Source: an uncultured Candidatus Melainabacteria bacterium
GTDB lineage: Bacteria > Cyanobacteriota > Vampirovibrionia > Gastranaerophilales > Gastranaerophilaceae
NCBI GenBank assembly: GCA_934700385.1
Contig: CAKUXO010000003.1
Location: 1 to 64,000, forward strand
DNA length: 64,000 nucleotides
Direction: 5' to 3'
The notes beneath the pieces are model-generated. The model was not told the DNA's origin and ran no database searches. It worked only from the letters and a program-made list of their open reading frames with translations. Of this stretch, positions 51,213 through 59,672 are shown piece after piece (within the stretch, counting starts at the first letter, position 1; every line of letters begins with the position of its first letter). A program made the position numbers and the translations under genes.

Positions 51213-51944
51213 AAAATTTGGATTTTGTCTTTCAATTCCTAAGCCAAAGAGCGCAAAGTCATATTTCATCGGGTCTTTTTCATCAAAAGATTTTAATTTT
51301 TCAGTTAGTTCAATTACTGCTCTAAAATCATTTTGTTTTCTTTTTAATAGATTAAATTCTCTTGAAATCGCTGCAACGTGTGTATCAAGAGGGATTAAAA
51401 GTTCATCTTTTTTGATATTTTTCCATATTCCAAGGTCAACTTCACCATTTCTTACCATCCACCTTAAAAACATATTTATTCTTTTTAGAGCAGATTTATT
51501 TTTTGGATGAGCGAATAAAAAGCAAAAACCTTTATTATTAGCGCAAGTTGAATTTTTATAAAAATAATCAATTGCTCTTAAAAATCTGTTTTCTTTTTCA
51601 TAAAATAGTTCTTCTAAAGATGATTTATCTAAAATATAGAGCTTATTTAAAAGGCGCAAAAGTTCGATTAAATCGGGCGCTTTAATAAATCTATAAACAA
51701 AATCATCTAAATTATTTTTCTTGTAGTTTTCAATTAATTCAAAAGGCGAATTAAATAAAGAAAAAATATATTCAAGTTTTTTAATGAACACTTCTCTTTT
51801 TCCAAAAGCAAAAAGAGAAGATATAAAAGCGCTTATTTCAACATCTTCTTTTGTTTTATATCTATGTGGAAATTTTATCGGGTCTGATAAAATAAAATTT
51901 TTGGTTTCATATTTTTTAACTAAATTATCAAGTAATTCTTTCAT
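51198..51944 (-). CDS. TIGR02757/DUF2400 family protein
   Basis: 248 residues. KYETKNFILSDPIKFPHRY at the N-terminus, NMFLRWMVRNGEVDLGIWK and LIPLDTHVAAISREFNLL are the family blocks. Members are of unknown function and have a helix-hairpin-helix-like glycosylase-type fold by prediction; I cannot assign a reaction. It is next to tadA (2 bp) on the same strand. Confidence 0.8.
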   Translation of the reverse strand: MKELLDNLVKKYETKNFILSDPIKFPHRYKTKEDVEISAFISSLFAFGKREVFIKKLEYIFSLFNSPFELIENYKKNNLDDFVYRFIKAPDLIELLRLLNKLYILDKSSLEELFYEKENRFLRAIDYFYKNSTCANNKGFCFLFAHPKNKSALKRINMFLRWMVRNGEVDLGIWKNIKKDELLIPLDTHVAAISREFNLLKRKQNDFRAVIELTEKLKSFDEKDPMKYDFALFGLGIERQNPNFLSKI

Positions 51945-51946
51945 TT

Positions 51947-52384
51947 TTACCTTATTGAACTAAAATATTCCTTTAAAATTTTATCACATTCTTCTTGATA
52001 AATTCCTCCAAAAATTTTTATTTTAGAATTGGCTAGTTTTGGAAGTTTTAAAACGCTTTCAATTGCACCATATTTTAAATCATAAGAACCAAAATAAAGA
52101 GTTTTTATTCTTGAATTTAAAATCGCCCAAGCACACATTGGGCAAGGCTCTAAGGTCACAAACATCTCGCAGTCATCTAATCTCCAACTATTTAATTTTT
52201 TATTAGCTTTTTGAATTGCTAAAATTTCTGCGTGGGCTGTGGTTTGATTTTCTTTTTCTTTTTCATTAACTTCAAGAGAAATAATTTCATTATCTTTTAC
52301 AATTATCGCTGCAACAGGGATATCGAGATTTGTATTTTTTGCTTTAGCTATTGTGATATCAAAAAATTTATTTAACATAGTCAT
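51947..52384 (-). CDS. tadA: tRNA-adenosine / nucleoside deaminase (TadA-like)
   Basis: 145 residues, zinc-dependent deaminase: TTAHAEILAIQKA near residue 50 (His-Ala-Glu) and LEPCPMCAWAILN near 82 (P-C-x2-C). It probably makes inosine at the wobble position of tRNA-Arg. It overlaps the histidine kinase gene end by 17 bp. The second Met (MLNKF, 6 bp further in) is an alternative start. Confidence 0.88.
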   Translation of the reverse strand: MTMLNKFFDITIAKAKNTNLDIPVAAIIVKDNEIISLEVNEKEKENQTTAHAEILAIQKANKKLNSWRLDDCEMFVTLEPCPMCAWAILNSRIKTLYFGSYDLKYGAIESVLKLPKLANSKIKIFGGIYQEECDKILKEYFSSIR

Positions 52385-53999
52385 TAAATCTTAAAACAAT
52401 TGTAAATTCATCATCTGAAATTAATTCAATATCTATTTTCATAGCTTGTGCTAAGCCTTGAACAATATAAAGTCCAAGCCCTGTTCCTCTTGTTGTTCTG
52501 GTTAGTTTTGAATCAACTCTTATGAATTTTTCAAAAAGTTTTGTTTTTATTTTTTCTGAAATTCTTTCACATTTATTTGTTATTTTGACAACAGGAACTT
52601 CGTTTTCATTTTTAGCTTCAATTTTAATCGGTTGATTATCGATATTATATTTAATGGCGTTATCGATTAAATTGATGAAAATTTGTTCTAGTCTATATTC
52701 ATCCGCCCAGACATACTTTAAATCTTGAGAAATTGAAGTATCAAAAATCGCATCTTTTGTATCTAAATATTCTAAAACACGATTAAGAGTTTCATCAAGC
52801 GGCACTTCTTGAATGTTAAATTTTAGGCTATAGCTTTCAAGTTCAGGAATAACAAGTAAATCTTCAACCATTCTTGAAAGCCTTTGAGCTTGTTGTTTAA
52901 TAATTTGAAGTGATTTAATCTTTGTTTCATCATCAAGAGTTATATCATGCCTTAAAAGTCTTGAAGTATAGCCGATAATGCTTGTTAGGGGTGTTCTAAA
53001 TTCGTGGCTTGTTGCGTTAATTAAGTTTTCTCTAAATTCATTCAGATTTTGAAGCTCTTTATTTTTCTTTTTCAAATCTTTATGAGAAACATTAACCTTG
53101 TTTGCCATATAATTAAATTCTTTAGCCAAGAAAACAATTTCATGTGGAGTGAAAATTCTTTTAATAAGGTGAATTTTTTTATCGTAATTTCCTTTTGAAA
53201 TTGCCGTTATTCCTTTGAAAAGTTGCCTAATATTGATATAAAGATAATATGTATAAAGTCCAACTATAATAATCGTTGAAAGAGCTGCTATACAAAGTGA
53301 AAGAATAATTCTATATCTTGCTTTTGTAATTGTTTTGGCTGTAATTTTTTTAGTCGTATCAACAACAACAATCCAATTTGGATTATTTAGTTTGTAATAT
53401 GCTTTTGGGGTGTTTTTTCTATTACCAAAAATTCCTAAATCGTTTTCAGGTTTAAGGTCAGATAAAATATCAAGAGGGATTGAATCTTTTGAATTTGTTG
53501 CAACAAGTTCTTTTGTTTTAAAATCAAAAACATAGATATTTCTTCCTTTTGTGTTGCTTTTTTTCAAAATTGTATCTGAAATATCAATGTTTATCAATCC
53601 GCAAAGATAATAAATCCCGTCAATTGGCGCATATAAGATAACATTACCATCTTTAATTGAATATTTTTCTTTTGGTAGTTTATTTTTTTCAACAATGCTA
53701 AGGCTTTTAAAAACATCTGTTTGAGATTCGACTTCATTAAAATATTGAAGTTTTGACATTGTTTGAGGAATGTGGCTTATTGCTTTTGCAGTTTGAGAAA
53801 GTTCTTCTTGGCTTAAAGAAATATAATTTTCAATTGAATCCCCTGCAAAATGTGCAATTAAAGAGGCATTATTTTCAAGCTCTGAGCGCACACTTTGTTG
53901 AGAAATATTAGAAATAATTATCCCTATTGTGGTAAAAGGAATTAATATCGCTAAGATTAAAACTATTATTATTTGTTCAACAATTTTCAAACGTTTCAT
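52368..53999 (-). CDS. Sensor histidine kinase with extracytoplasmic sensor and HAMP domain
   Basis: 543 residues. TM1 (~10-30), an extracytoplasmic CACHE-like region (~35-225), TM2 (~232-252, IILSLCIAALSTIIIVGLYT), a HAMP-type linker, then HisKA with NATSHEFRTPLTSIIGY near 340 and HATPase with FINLIDNAIKYN, and GTGLGLYIVQG at the end. The phospho-acceptor His is in the first block. It lies 3 bp after the OmpR-type regulator, its likely partner. Confidence 0.92.
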   Translation of the reverse strand: MKRLKIVEQIIIVLILAILIPFTTIGIIISNISQQSVRSELENNASLIAHFAGDSIENYISLSQEELSQTAKAISHIPQTMSKLQYFNEVESQTDVFKSLSIVEKNKLPKEKYSIKDGNVILYAPIDGIYYLCGLINIDISDTILKKSNTKGRNIYVFDFKTKELVATNSKDSIPLDILSDLKPENDLGIFGNRKNTPKAYYKLNNPNWIVVVDTTKKITAKTITKARYRIILSLCIAALSTIIIVGLYTYYLYINIRQLFKGITAISKGNYDKKIHLIKRIFTPHEIVFLAKEFNYMANKVNVSHKDLKKKNKELQNLNEFRENLINATSHEFRTPLTSIIGYTSRLLRHDITLDDETKIKSLQIIKQQAQRLSRMVEDLLVIPELESYSLKFNIQEVPLDETLNRVLEYLDTKDAIFDTSISQDLKYVWADEYRLEQIFINLIDNAIKYNIDNQPIKIEAKNENEVPVVKITNKCERISEKIKTKLFEKFIRVDSKLTRTTRGTGLGLYIVQGLAQAMKIDIELISDDEFTIVLRFNDYVK

Positions 54000-54002
54000 T
54001 TT

Positions 54003-54728
54003 TTATTCCATAGTTCCAAAAGGAGTTAATTTATAGCCAACATTTACAACGGTATGAAGATATTTTGGGTTTCTTGTGTTTTCTTCAATTTTTTGTCTTA
54101 AACCGCCAACATGAACCCTTACCATTCTAACATCTTCATCGCTATCATATCCCCAAACTTCATCTAATAAAGTTGCAAGGTTAACAGGGGCGTTGATGTG
54201 TTGCATTAAGCAATATAAAATTTCAAATTCTGTTGGAGTTAATTTAACTTTTTTTTCTAAAATAACCGCTTCAAGGCTGTTAGGTAAAATTTCAATGTCC
54301 CCTGCTCTTAAAACTTCTTTTGTGTTTTGTTTTTGGGGGTTATTTCCCTCACTTCTTCGTAAAAGGGCTCTAATTCTTAATAAAACTTCTTGAATTTCAA
54401 AAGGTTTGATTAAATAGTCATCTGCACCGCAATCAAAACCTTGGGTTTTATCTTCAATTGTGCCTTTTGCGGTTAATAATAAAACAGGGACTAAAGGTTT
54501 TGCTATTCTTATATTTTTACAAACATCATAACCATTCATTTTTGGCATCATGACATCTAATAAAATTAAATCATAGTTATTTTCTAATGCTTTATTAAGC
54601 CCCTCTTGCCCGTCTTGCGCTGTATCAACTATATAGCCACTTTGAGCTATATCAAAAGCAAGGAGTTCTCTGATTTGTTTATCATCATCAACAATTAAGA
54701 GTCTTTTGTTTGTTTTATTTGGCGTCAT
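54003..54728 (-). CDS. OmpR/PhoB-family response regulator
   Basis: 241 residues. Receiver domain: acidic pair in LLIVDDDKQIREL, phospho-acceptor Asp in LILLDVMMPKMNGYD near 58 and LIKPFEIQE near 107. The C-terminal winged helix runs from ~135 with LTPTEFEILYCLM, VRVHVGGLRQKIE and VVNVGYKL. It probably regulates its own operon with the kinase. The frame overlaps nfeD by 14 bp. Confidence 0.94.
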   Translation of the reverse strand: MTPNKTNKRLLIVDDDKQIRELLAFDIAQSGYIVDTAQDGQEGLNKALENNYDLILLDVMMPKMNGYDVCKNIRIAKPLVPVLLLTAKGTIEDKTQGFDCGADDYLIKPFEIQEVLLRIRALLRRSEGNNPQKQNTKEVLRAGDIEILPNSLEAVILEKKVKLTPTEFEILYCLMQHINAPVNLATLLDEVWGYDSDEDVRMVRVHVGGLRQKIEENTRNPKYLHTVVNVGYKLTPFGTME

Positions 54729-55164
54729 TGTTTAATACCTCGACATTAAAAATCATATTTTCTTTTGAAACTATTTTAACTTTTTGACCTGCTTTAATTT
54801 CTTTATCTAATGTGCTTTTAGCACTCCAAGTTTGATTATTAAATTCAATTAAACCAAGTCCATCTATTGAAAGAGTTTTTCCTATGTCTTTTTTAACTAT
54901 AGCGGTTTTGCCGATATAATCCTTAAGAGATTTATTTTTAACTATGTCATATTTTTCTTTTTTTAAAATCACCTTGATTAAAAGGCCAAAAGAAAAGAAA
55001 AATAAAGCAAAGCCAATTAATTGCCAAGAATAATTCTTTGGAAATTTATATCCTAAAATAGCGCAAAATAAACAAGAACACGCTAGAATTAAGTTAAGTT
55101 CGTGTTTTTTATATAAATCAAGTCCAAGAAATATAATACCCAAAAAAGCCCATAATAAATACAT
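54715..55164 (-). CDS. NfeD-like membrane protein
   Basis: 149 residues. Three or four hydrophobic segments in the first ~75 residues and a C-terminal OB-fold (GKTAIVKKDIGKTLSIDGLG, QTWSAKS) as in NfeD proteins, which usually pair with stomatin-like proteins. No stomatin gene is adjacent, so it is a short NfeD1b-like form acting alone or with a distant partner. AAAGGATGAAACA precedes the ATG. Confidence 0.75.
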   Translation of the reverse strand: MYLLWAFLGIIFLGLDLYKKHELNLILACSCLFCAILGYKFPKNYSWQLIGFALFFFSFGLLIKVILKKEKYDIVKNKSLKDYIGKTAIVKKDIGKTLSIDGLGLIEFNNQTWSAKSTLDKEIKAGQKVKIVSKENMIFNVEVLNNDAK

Positions 55165-55213
55165 TGTTTCATCCTTTTTAGTTTATTATAAATTTTAAAG
55201 GGCTTGTGTCAAA

Positions 55214-56035
55214 TTATTTCTTTTTTTCTGTTTGAACAGAGCCGACAGGAACGAAATTTACAATAACAATTTCTGGTCTGCAATTAAATCTTAAAGGAAC
55301 AACGCTTGTGCCTAAGCCTTTTGAGATAATCATTTTGTTGTGGGTATTTTCAATTAATCCGCTTGCGAATTCTGAACCATATTTTGATGGAACAAATAAT
55401 GGTGGCGTAAAAGGAATAACAAATTGACCGCCATGGGTGTGACCGGCTAAAATTAAATCAACTTCATCCATAATATCATAATAAACATCGGGATTATGAG
55501 TTAAAACAATTCTTGGAACAGATGTTCTATAAAGCGCTGTTGTGATGTCTGGCTTTCTTGTGGTTAAATCTGCAAGCCCGATGATATCTAAAAATGTTCT
55601 TTTAATTCTTAAACGAACGCTTGAATTTTCAAGAACTGTTATACCGTTTAATTCTAGTGAGCTTGTAATTAATTCTCCATTAGCCCACCAGTCATGGTTA
55701 CCTAAAACAGTGTATTTTGGGGCATTAATTAGGTTTAATTTTTGTGCAACAATGTTCATATTCATTGTTTTTTTATAGTCATGCCCGTTTGCAAAATCGC
55801 CCCCTAATAAAACGATATCAGGAGTGTTTTTATTTGTTAATTCAACAATTTTATCAAGTCTTTTGAAGTCGTGTTTTTTAAGGTGTAAATCTGTTAAAAA
55901 AGCAATTCTAATACCGCTAAGGTAATTATCTTCAATTTGGTATTTAGTCACTTGGATACTGTTAGGCTCGATAAAAAATGAGCGAAACAGTACATATAGC
56001 ACAACAACTATCAATACCATCATTTGCTTAGTCAT
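55214..56035 (-). CDS. Membrane-anchored metallophosphoesterase (YkuE-like)
   Basis: 273 residues. An N-terminal anchor (residues 4-18, MMVLIVVVLYVLFRSFF) and a calcineurin-like domain: FLTDLHLKKHDF, LLGGDFANG, TVLGNHDWW and LAGHTHGGQFVIP, all metal-binding blocks. Similar proteins act on UDP-diacylglucosamine or on phospholipid-type substrates (YkuE, LpxG), but the substrate is open. TAGAAT ends 6 nt before the ATG. Confidence 0.88.
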   Translation of the reverse strand: MTKQMMVLIVVVLYVLFRSFFIEPNSIQVTKYQIEDNYLSGIRIAFLTDLHLKKHDFKRLDKIVELTNKNTPDIVLLGGDFANGHDYKKTMNMNIVAQKLNLINAPKYTVLGNHDWWANGELITSSLELNGITVLENSSVRLRIKRTFLDIIGLADLTTRKPDITTALYRTSVPRIVLTHNPDVYYDIMDEVDLILAGHTHGGQFVIPFTPPLFVPSKYGSEFASGLIENTHNKMIISKGLGTSVVPLRFNCRPEIVIVNFVPVGSVQTEKKK

Positions 56036-56150
56036 AATTCTATTCTAACATTTTAATAAAATAAAATACATATAGGATACAAAAATCAACAAAATTACGT
56101 ATAATTTATATAATTATAATACCACTATGCCGATAAGGATTAAAAAATAA

Positions 56151-57395
56151 ATGAAAGAATTAAACTCCCCTGTTTCTTTTGATGAGTTTGCTATAAAAGA
56201 AAATTCCCCTAAGTGGATTCATTGTGTAACAAGATTATCGCCACTATCTCATAAACCTTTTGATATTAGATCTCCATTTGATAGAGATGGCACAAGAATT
56301 CTTCATTCAAGCGCATATAGAAGATTGAAACATAAAACCCAAGTTTTCTTTGCAACAAATAACGATCATATTTGTACAAGAATTGAGCATGTTAACCATG
56401 TTGCAAGTATTTCAAAAACAATCGCAAAAGCGCTTAGTTTAAATGTTTCTCTTGTTGAAGCAATAGCCTTGGGGCATGACTTAGGACACAGTCCTTTTGG
56501 TCATCATGGTGAAAGAATTATTGAAGAAATTATGGATAGAGAGGGTTTTCAAAAGAAATTCTGGCATGAAAAAAATTCCTTACGTTTTATAGATATGATT
56601 GAAACTTTGCCTAATTATTCAGGTTTTAAAGAAAATCTTAATTTAACTTATGCTGTTAGAGATGGAATTGTTTGCCACTGTGGCGAAGTTAATGAAAATT
56701 ATATTAAACCAAGAGATGAATTTATTGACCTTAATTTAATCGAAAAAGGAAAACAAATGCCCTATACTTATGAAGGGTGTGTTGTTAAAATTTCAGATAA
56801 AATAGCATATTTAGGGCGTGATATTGAAGATGCTTATAACTATAAATTTTTTGATAAAGAAGATATGATGACCTTAAAACAAATGGCGCAAGAGGTTATG
56901 AAACAAAAAGTTAAATTTAAAGATATAAATACATCTTCTTTAATCCATGAATTTATTACAAATTTATGTATTAATTCTAATCCTGATGACGGGTTAACTT
57001 TTTCAAGTGAATATTATGATATGATGAATAAAATTAAAAAATTCAACTATCAAAAAATTTATTCAAATAAAAGATTTAAACCATTTATGAAATATGCAAA
57101 ACTTGTTTTAGAAGCTATTTTTGATTTTTGTATGGATAATTATGATGGATTTAATACTATAAATAAACTTGAAAAATATTCAAAGTTTTATCCAACCATA
57201 ACTATAGATTTTTCAGATTGGCTTATTAAATATTCAAATATTGATGAAAAGAAGCATAGAGTTAGAAAATATAGAAATAAAATCATTTATGATGTTGAAA
57301 ACTTAATGGATTTTAAACAAGCAATAATAGATTATATTTCAGGCATGAGTGATAATTATGCTATTAAAAGCTATAATGAGCTAATTGAGTTTTAG
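56151..57395 (+). CDS. dgt: dGTP triphosphohydrolase-like (dNTPase)
   Basis: 414 residues, HD-domain dNTP triphosphohydrolase. RLKHKTQVFF, CTRIEHVNHVASISKTIA, the HD block LGHDLGHSPFGHHGE near residue 106, and VKISDKIAYLGRDIEDA near 225 supply the metal ligands. It removes triphosphate from dNTPs and can act on foreign DNA metabolism as well as dNTP balance. ATAAGGATTAAAAAATA precedes the ATG; it is divergent from the phosphoesterase. Confidence 0.92.
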   Translation: MKELNSPVSFDEFAIKENSPKWIHCVTRLSPLSHKPFDIRSPFDRDGTRILHSSAYRRLKHKTQVFFATNNDHICTRIEHVNHVASISKTIAKALSLNVSLVEAIALGHDLGHSPFGHHGERIIEEIMDREGFQKKFWHEKNSLRFIDMIETLPNYSGFKENLNLTYAVRDGIVCHCGEVNENYIKPRDEFIDLNLIEKGKQMPYTYEGCVVKISDKIAYLGRDIEDAYNYKFFDKEDMMTLKQMAQEVMKQKVKFKDINTSSLIHEFITNLCINSNPDDGLTFSSEYYDMMNKIKKFNYQKIYSNKRFKPFMKYAKLVLEAIFDFCMDNYDGFNTINKLEKYSKFYPTITIDFSDWLIKYSNIDEKKHRVRKYRNKIIYDVENLMDFKQAIIDYISGMSDNYAIKSYNELIEF

Positions 57396-57396
57396 T

Positions 57397-58755
57397 CTAT
57401 AGTTCATTAAGTGCTTCATTAGTACATTCAAATGCCACTTTAACTACAAAATCCATATCTTCTTTATCTATAATTAAAGGCGGGTTAAAATAAATTACAT
57501 CACCTAAAGGTCTTAATAAAACACCTTTTTTAAGCGCTTTTTTGTAAATTTGATAACCTAATCTGATTTTAGAATCAAAATGAATTTTGTTTTTCTTATC
57601 TTTAACAATTTCAATAGCGTTAATTAAACCAATAGAGCGGACTTCACCTACGTTATCTAAGTTTAAAAATTTCTCTTTAATTAAATTGTTAAAGTAAGGT
57701 GTAACTTCTTTTAGATGATTTTGAATTTCACCTGTTTCTAAAATATCTAAAACCCCAAGAGCGCAACTTGCTCCAAGAGGGTTGCCTGAATATGTGTGAG
57801 AGTGCATAAACGCTTTATATTTACAATAATCATCATAAAAAGCATTATAAATTTTATCAGTAGTACAAACCGCCGCCATTGGCATATAGCCCCCCGTTAA
57901 ACCCTTTGAAAGGCACATTATATCAGGGCTTATATCAGCATGGTTTGAAGCAAACATTTTACCTGTTCTATAAAAACCGGTTGCAATTTCATCGGCTATT
58001 AAATGAACATCATATTTATCACAAATTTCTCTTAATTTTTTAAGATATAGGGCAGGATAAATCTTCATGCCGGCAGAACCTTGTAGTAATGGTTCAACTA
58101 AAATTGCCGCAGTTTCATCTCCATATAATTCAAATTGTTTCTCGCAATCACAAAAACATTCACAATTGCAGTTATCTCTGTTTTTATTAAATGGACAATG
58201 ATAACAATCGGGCGCTTTTACACGAATTACATCCATTAAAATAGGTTTATAAATTTTTGTATAAAGATCGCATGCACCAACTGATAACGCTGCAATTGTT
58301 TCACCATGATAAGCATCAGTTAAAGCCATAAATCTTTGTTTTTTAGGTTTTCCAATTTGTTGAAAATATTGAAAACTTAATTTCATCGCCATTTCAATAG
58401 CAGATGAGCCGTTATCTGAAAAATTAAACTTTTTAATTCCTTTTGGCATAAGTTTAGACAATCTCATACAAAGTTCAATTATCCCTTTATGAGAAAAGTT
58501 TGCAAAAATAACATGCTCTAAAATATCGGCTTGTTTTTTAAGTCTATCTGAAATTTTGGGGTTACAATGCCCTAAAAGGTTGCACCACCAAGAACTTACA
58601 ACATCTTTATAACATTTTCCATTAATATCATAAAGGTTAATGCCTTTCCCATGGTCAATTACGATAGGGGGCAGGTCTTCGTAGTCTTTCATTTGAGAGC
58701 ATGGGTGCCAAATGTAGTTTAAATCTTCTTTTTGCCAATTTATTTCTTTATTCAT
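57397..58755 (-). CDS. bioA: Adenosylmethionine-8-amino-7-oxononanoate aminotransferase
   Basis: 452 residues, PLP fold type I. YIWHPCSQMKDYEDLPPI at the N-terminus, SWWCNLLGHCNP, FSDNGSSAIEMAMKLS and the Schiff-base Lys in MCLSKGLTGGYMPMA near 283 identify BioA of biotin synthesis. A notable insert at ~180-203 contains seven Cys in ~21 residues (CYHC ... CNCECFCDC), much richer than the usual two or three. No other bio gene is in the window. Confidence 0.9.
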   Translation of the reverse strand: MNKEINWQKEDLNYIWHPCSQMKDYEDLPPIVIDHGKGINLYDINGKCYKDVVSSWWCNLLGHCNPKISDRLKKQADILEHVIFANFSHKGIIELCMRLSKLMPKGIKKFNFSDNGSSAIEMAMKLSFQYFQQIGKPKKQRFMALTDAYHGETIAALSVGACDLYTKIYKPILMDVIRVKAPDCYHCPFNKNRDNCNCECFCDCEKQFELYGDETAAILVEPLLQGSAGMKIYPALYLKKLREICDKYDVHLIADEIATGFYRTGKMFASNHADISPDIMCLSKGLTGGYMPMAAVCTTDKIYNAFYDDYCKYKAFMHSHTYSGNPLGASCALGVLDILETGEIQNHLKEVTPYFNNLIKEKFLNLDNVGEVRSIGLINAIEIVKDKKNKIHFDSKIRLGYQIYKKALKKGVLLRPLGDVIYFNPPLIIDKEDMDFVVKVAFECTNEALNEL

Positions 58756-58778
58756 AACTCTATTTTATCACTTAGAAA

Positions 58779-59672
58779 TTAATTGTTAATATTAAAATAA
58801 ACTTCTCTTAAAGTTTTTTTGCTGATATGGGTGTAAAGTTGCGTTGTAACTATGCTTGAGTGTCCTAAAAGTTCTTGAACAACTCTTAAATCTGCACCAT
58901 TTTCAAGTAAATGTGTTGCAAAACTGTGGCGAATTGTGTGGGGAGAAATGCTTTTATTAATTTTTTCACCTTGGCTTTTAATAATTGAATAAACTTTTTG
59001 TCTTGTAATTTTATTTCCTTTGGAATTTAAAAATAAATATGTTGTTGAATTATATTTAAGTTCTGTTATTTTTCTTACTTTAAGATATTTTTTAATAGCG
59101 TTAACGCATTTTTGATTAATGGGTGCTAATCTTTCTTTTGAACCTTTGCCAAAAACTTTGATATTTTTTTGAGAAAGGTCAATGTTATTTAGTTTTAATT
59201 CAACAAGCTCTGAAACCCTTATTCCTGCTGAATAAAGAAGTTCAACTATTGCAAGTTCAAAGGGGGTTAATTTATTTTTTAAAATTTTTTCTATTTCAGA
59301 TATTGTTAAAACAGCGGGTAATCTTTTTGGTAATTTTGGTGGAGTAATTGAAACCGTGGGGTTTGTTTTTATTTGTCTTTTGTTACATAAAAATCTGAAA
59401 AATCCTTTAACAGAAGCAATTTTTCTATTAATTGTTGATGGGCTTTGATTTTTTCTTGCTAAAAATTTAATAAAAGATGAGAAATCTCTCCTTTTAATTT
59501 CATCTAGGGAAAAATCTTCTTTATTTTCTTCTAAAAATTCAAAAAAAGAAGTAACATCTTTTTGATAAGCGCAAAGAGTGTTTTTCGAAAGTCCTTTTTC
59601 TATTTTTAAATAATTCAAATAGTTTAAAATATATTCATTTATTTTTTCTATATTTTCAACTTTATTTTGCAC
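58779..59672 (-). CDS. XerC/XerD-type tyrosine recombinase
   Basis: 297 residues. N-terminal SAM-like core-binding domain (LNYLKIEKGLSKNTLCAYQ), then the catalytic set: Arg in LYSAGIRVSELVEL near 148, HTIRHSFATHLLENGADL near 244 (His-x-x-Arg) and GHSSIVTTQLYTHI with the nucleophile Tyr at ~278. Length and sequence fit Xer dimer-resolution recombinases rather than phage integrases. It overlaps the ligase gene end by 11 bp. It is 47 kb from the tRNA-Thr repeat, so I do not link it to that. Confidence 0.88.
   Translation of the reverse strand: MQNKVENIEKINEYILNYLNYLKIEKGLSKNTLCAYQKDVTSFFEFLEENKEDFSLDEIKRRDFSSFIKFLARKNQSPSTINRKIASVKGFFRFLCNKRQIKTNPTVSITPPKLPKRLPAVLTISEIEKILKNKLTPFELAIVELLYSAGIRVSELVELKLNNIDLSQKNIKVFGKGSKERLAPINQKCVNAIKKYLKVRKITELKYNSTTYLFLNSKGNKITRQKVYSIIKSQGEKINKSISPHTIRHSFATHLLENGADLRVVQELLGHSSIVTTQLYTHISKKTLREVYFNINN

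Noticed and set aside
58779..59672. Xer recombinase as the integrase of the tRNA-Thr repeat
   Set aside because: It lies 47 kb away among housekeeping genes and looks like a chromosomal Xer protein.
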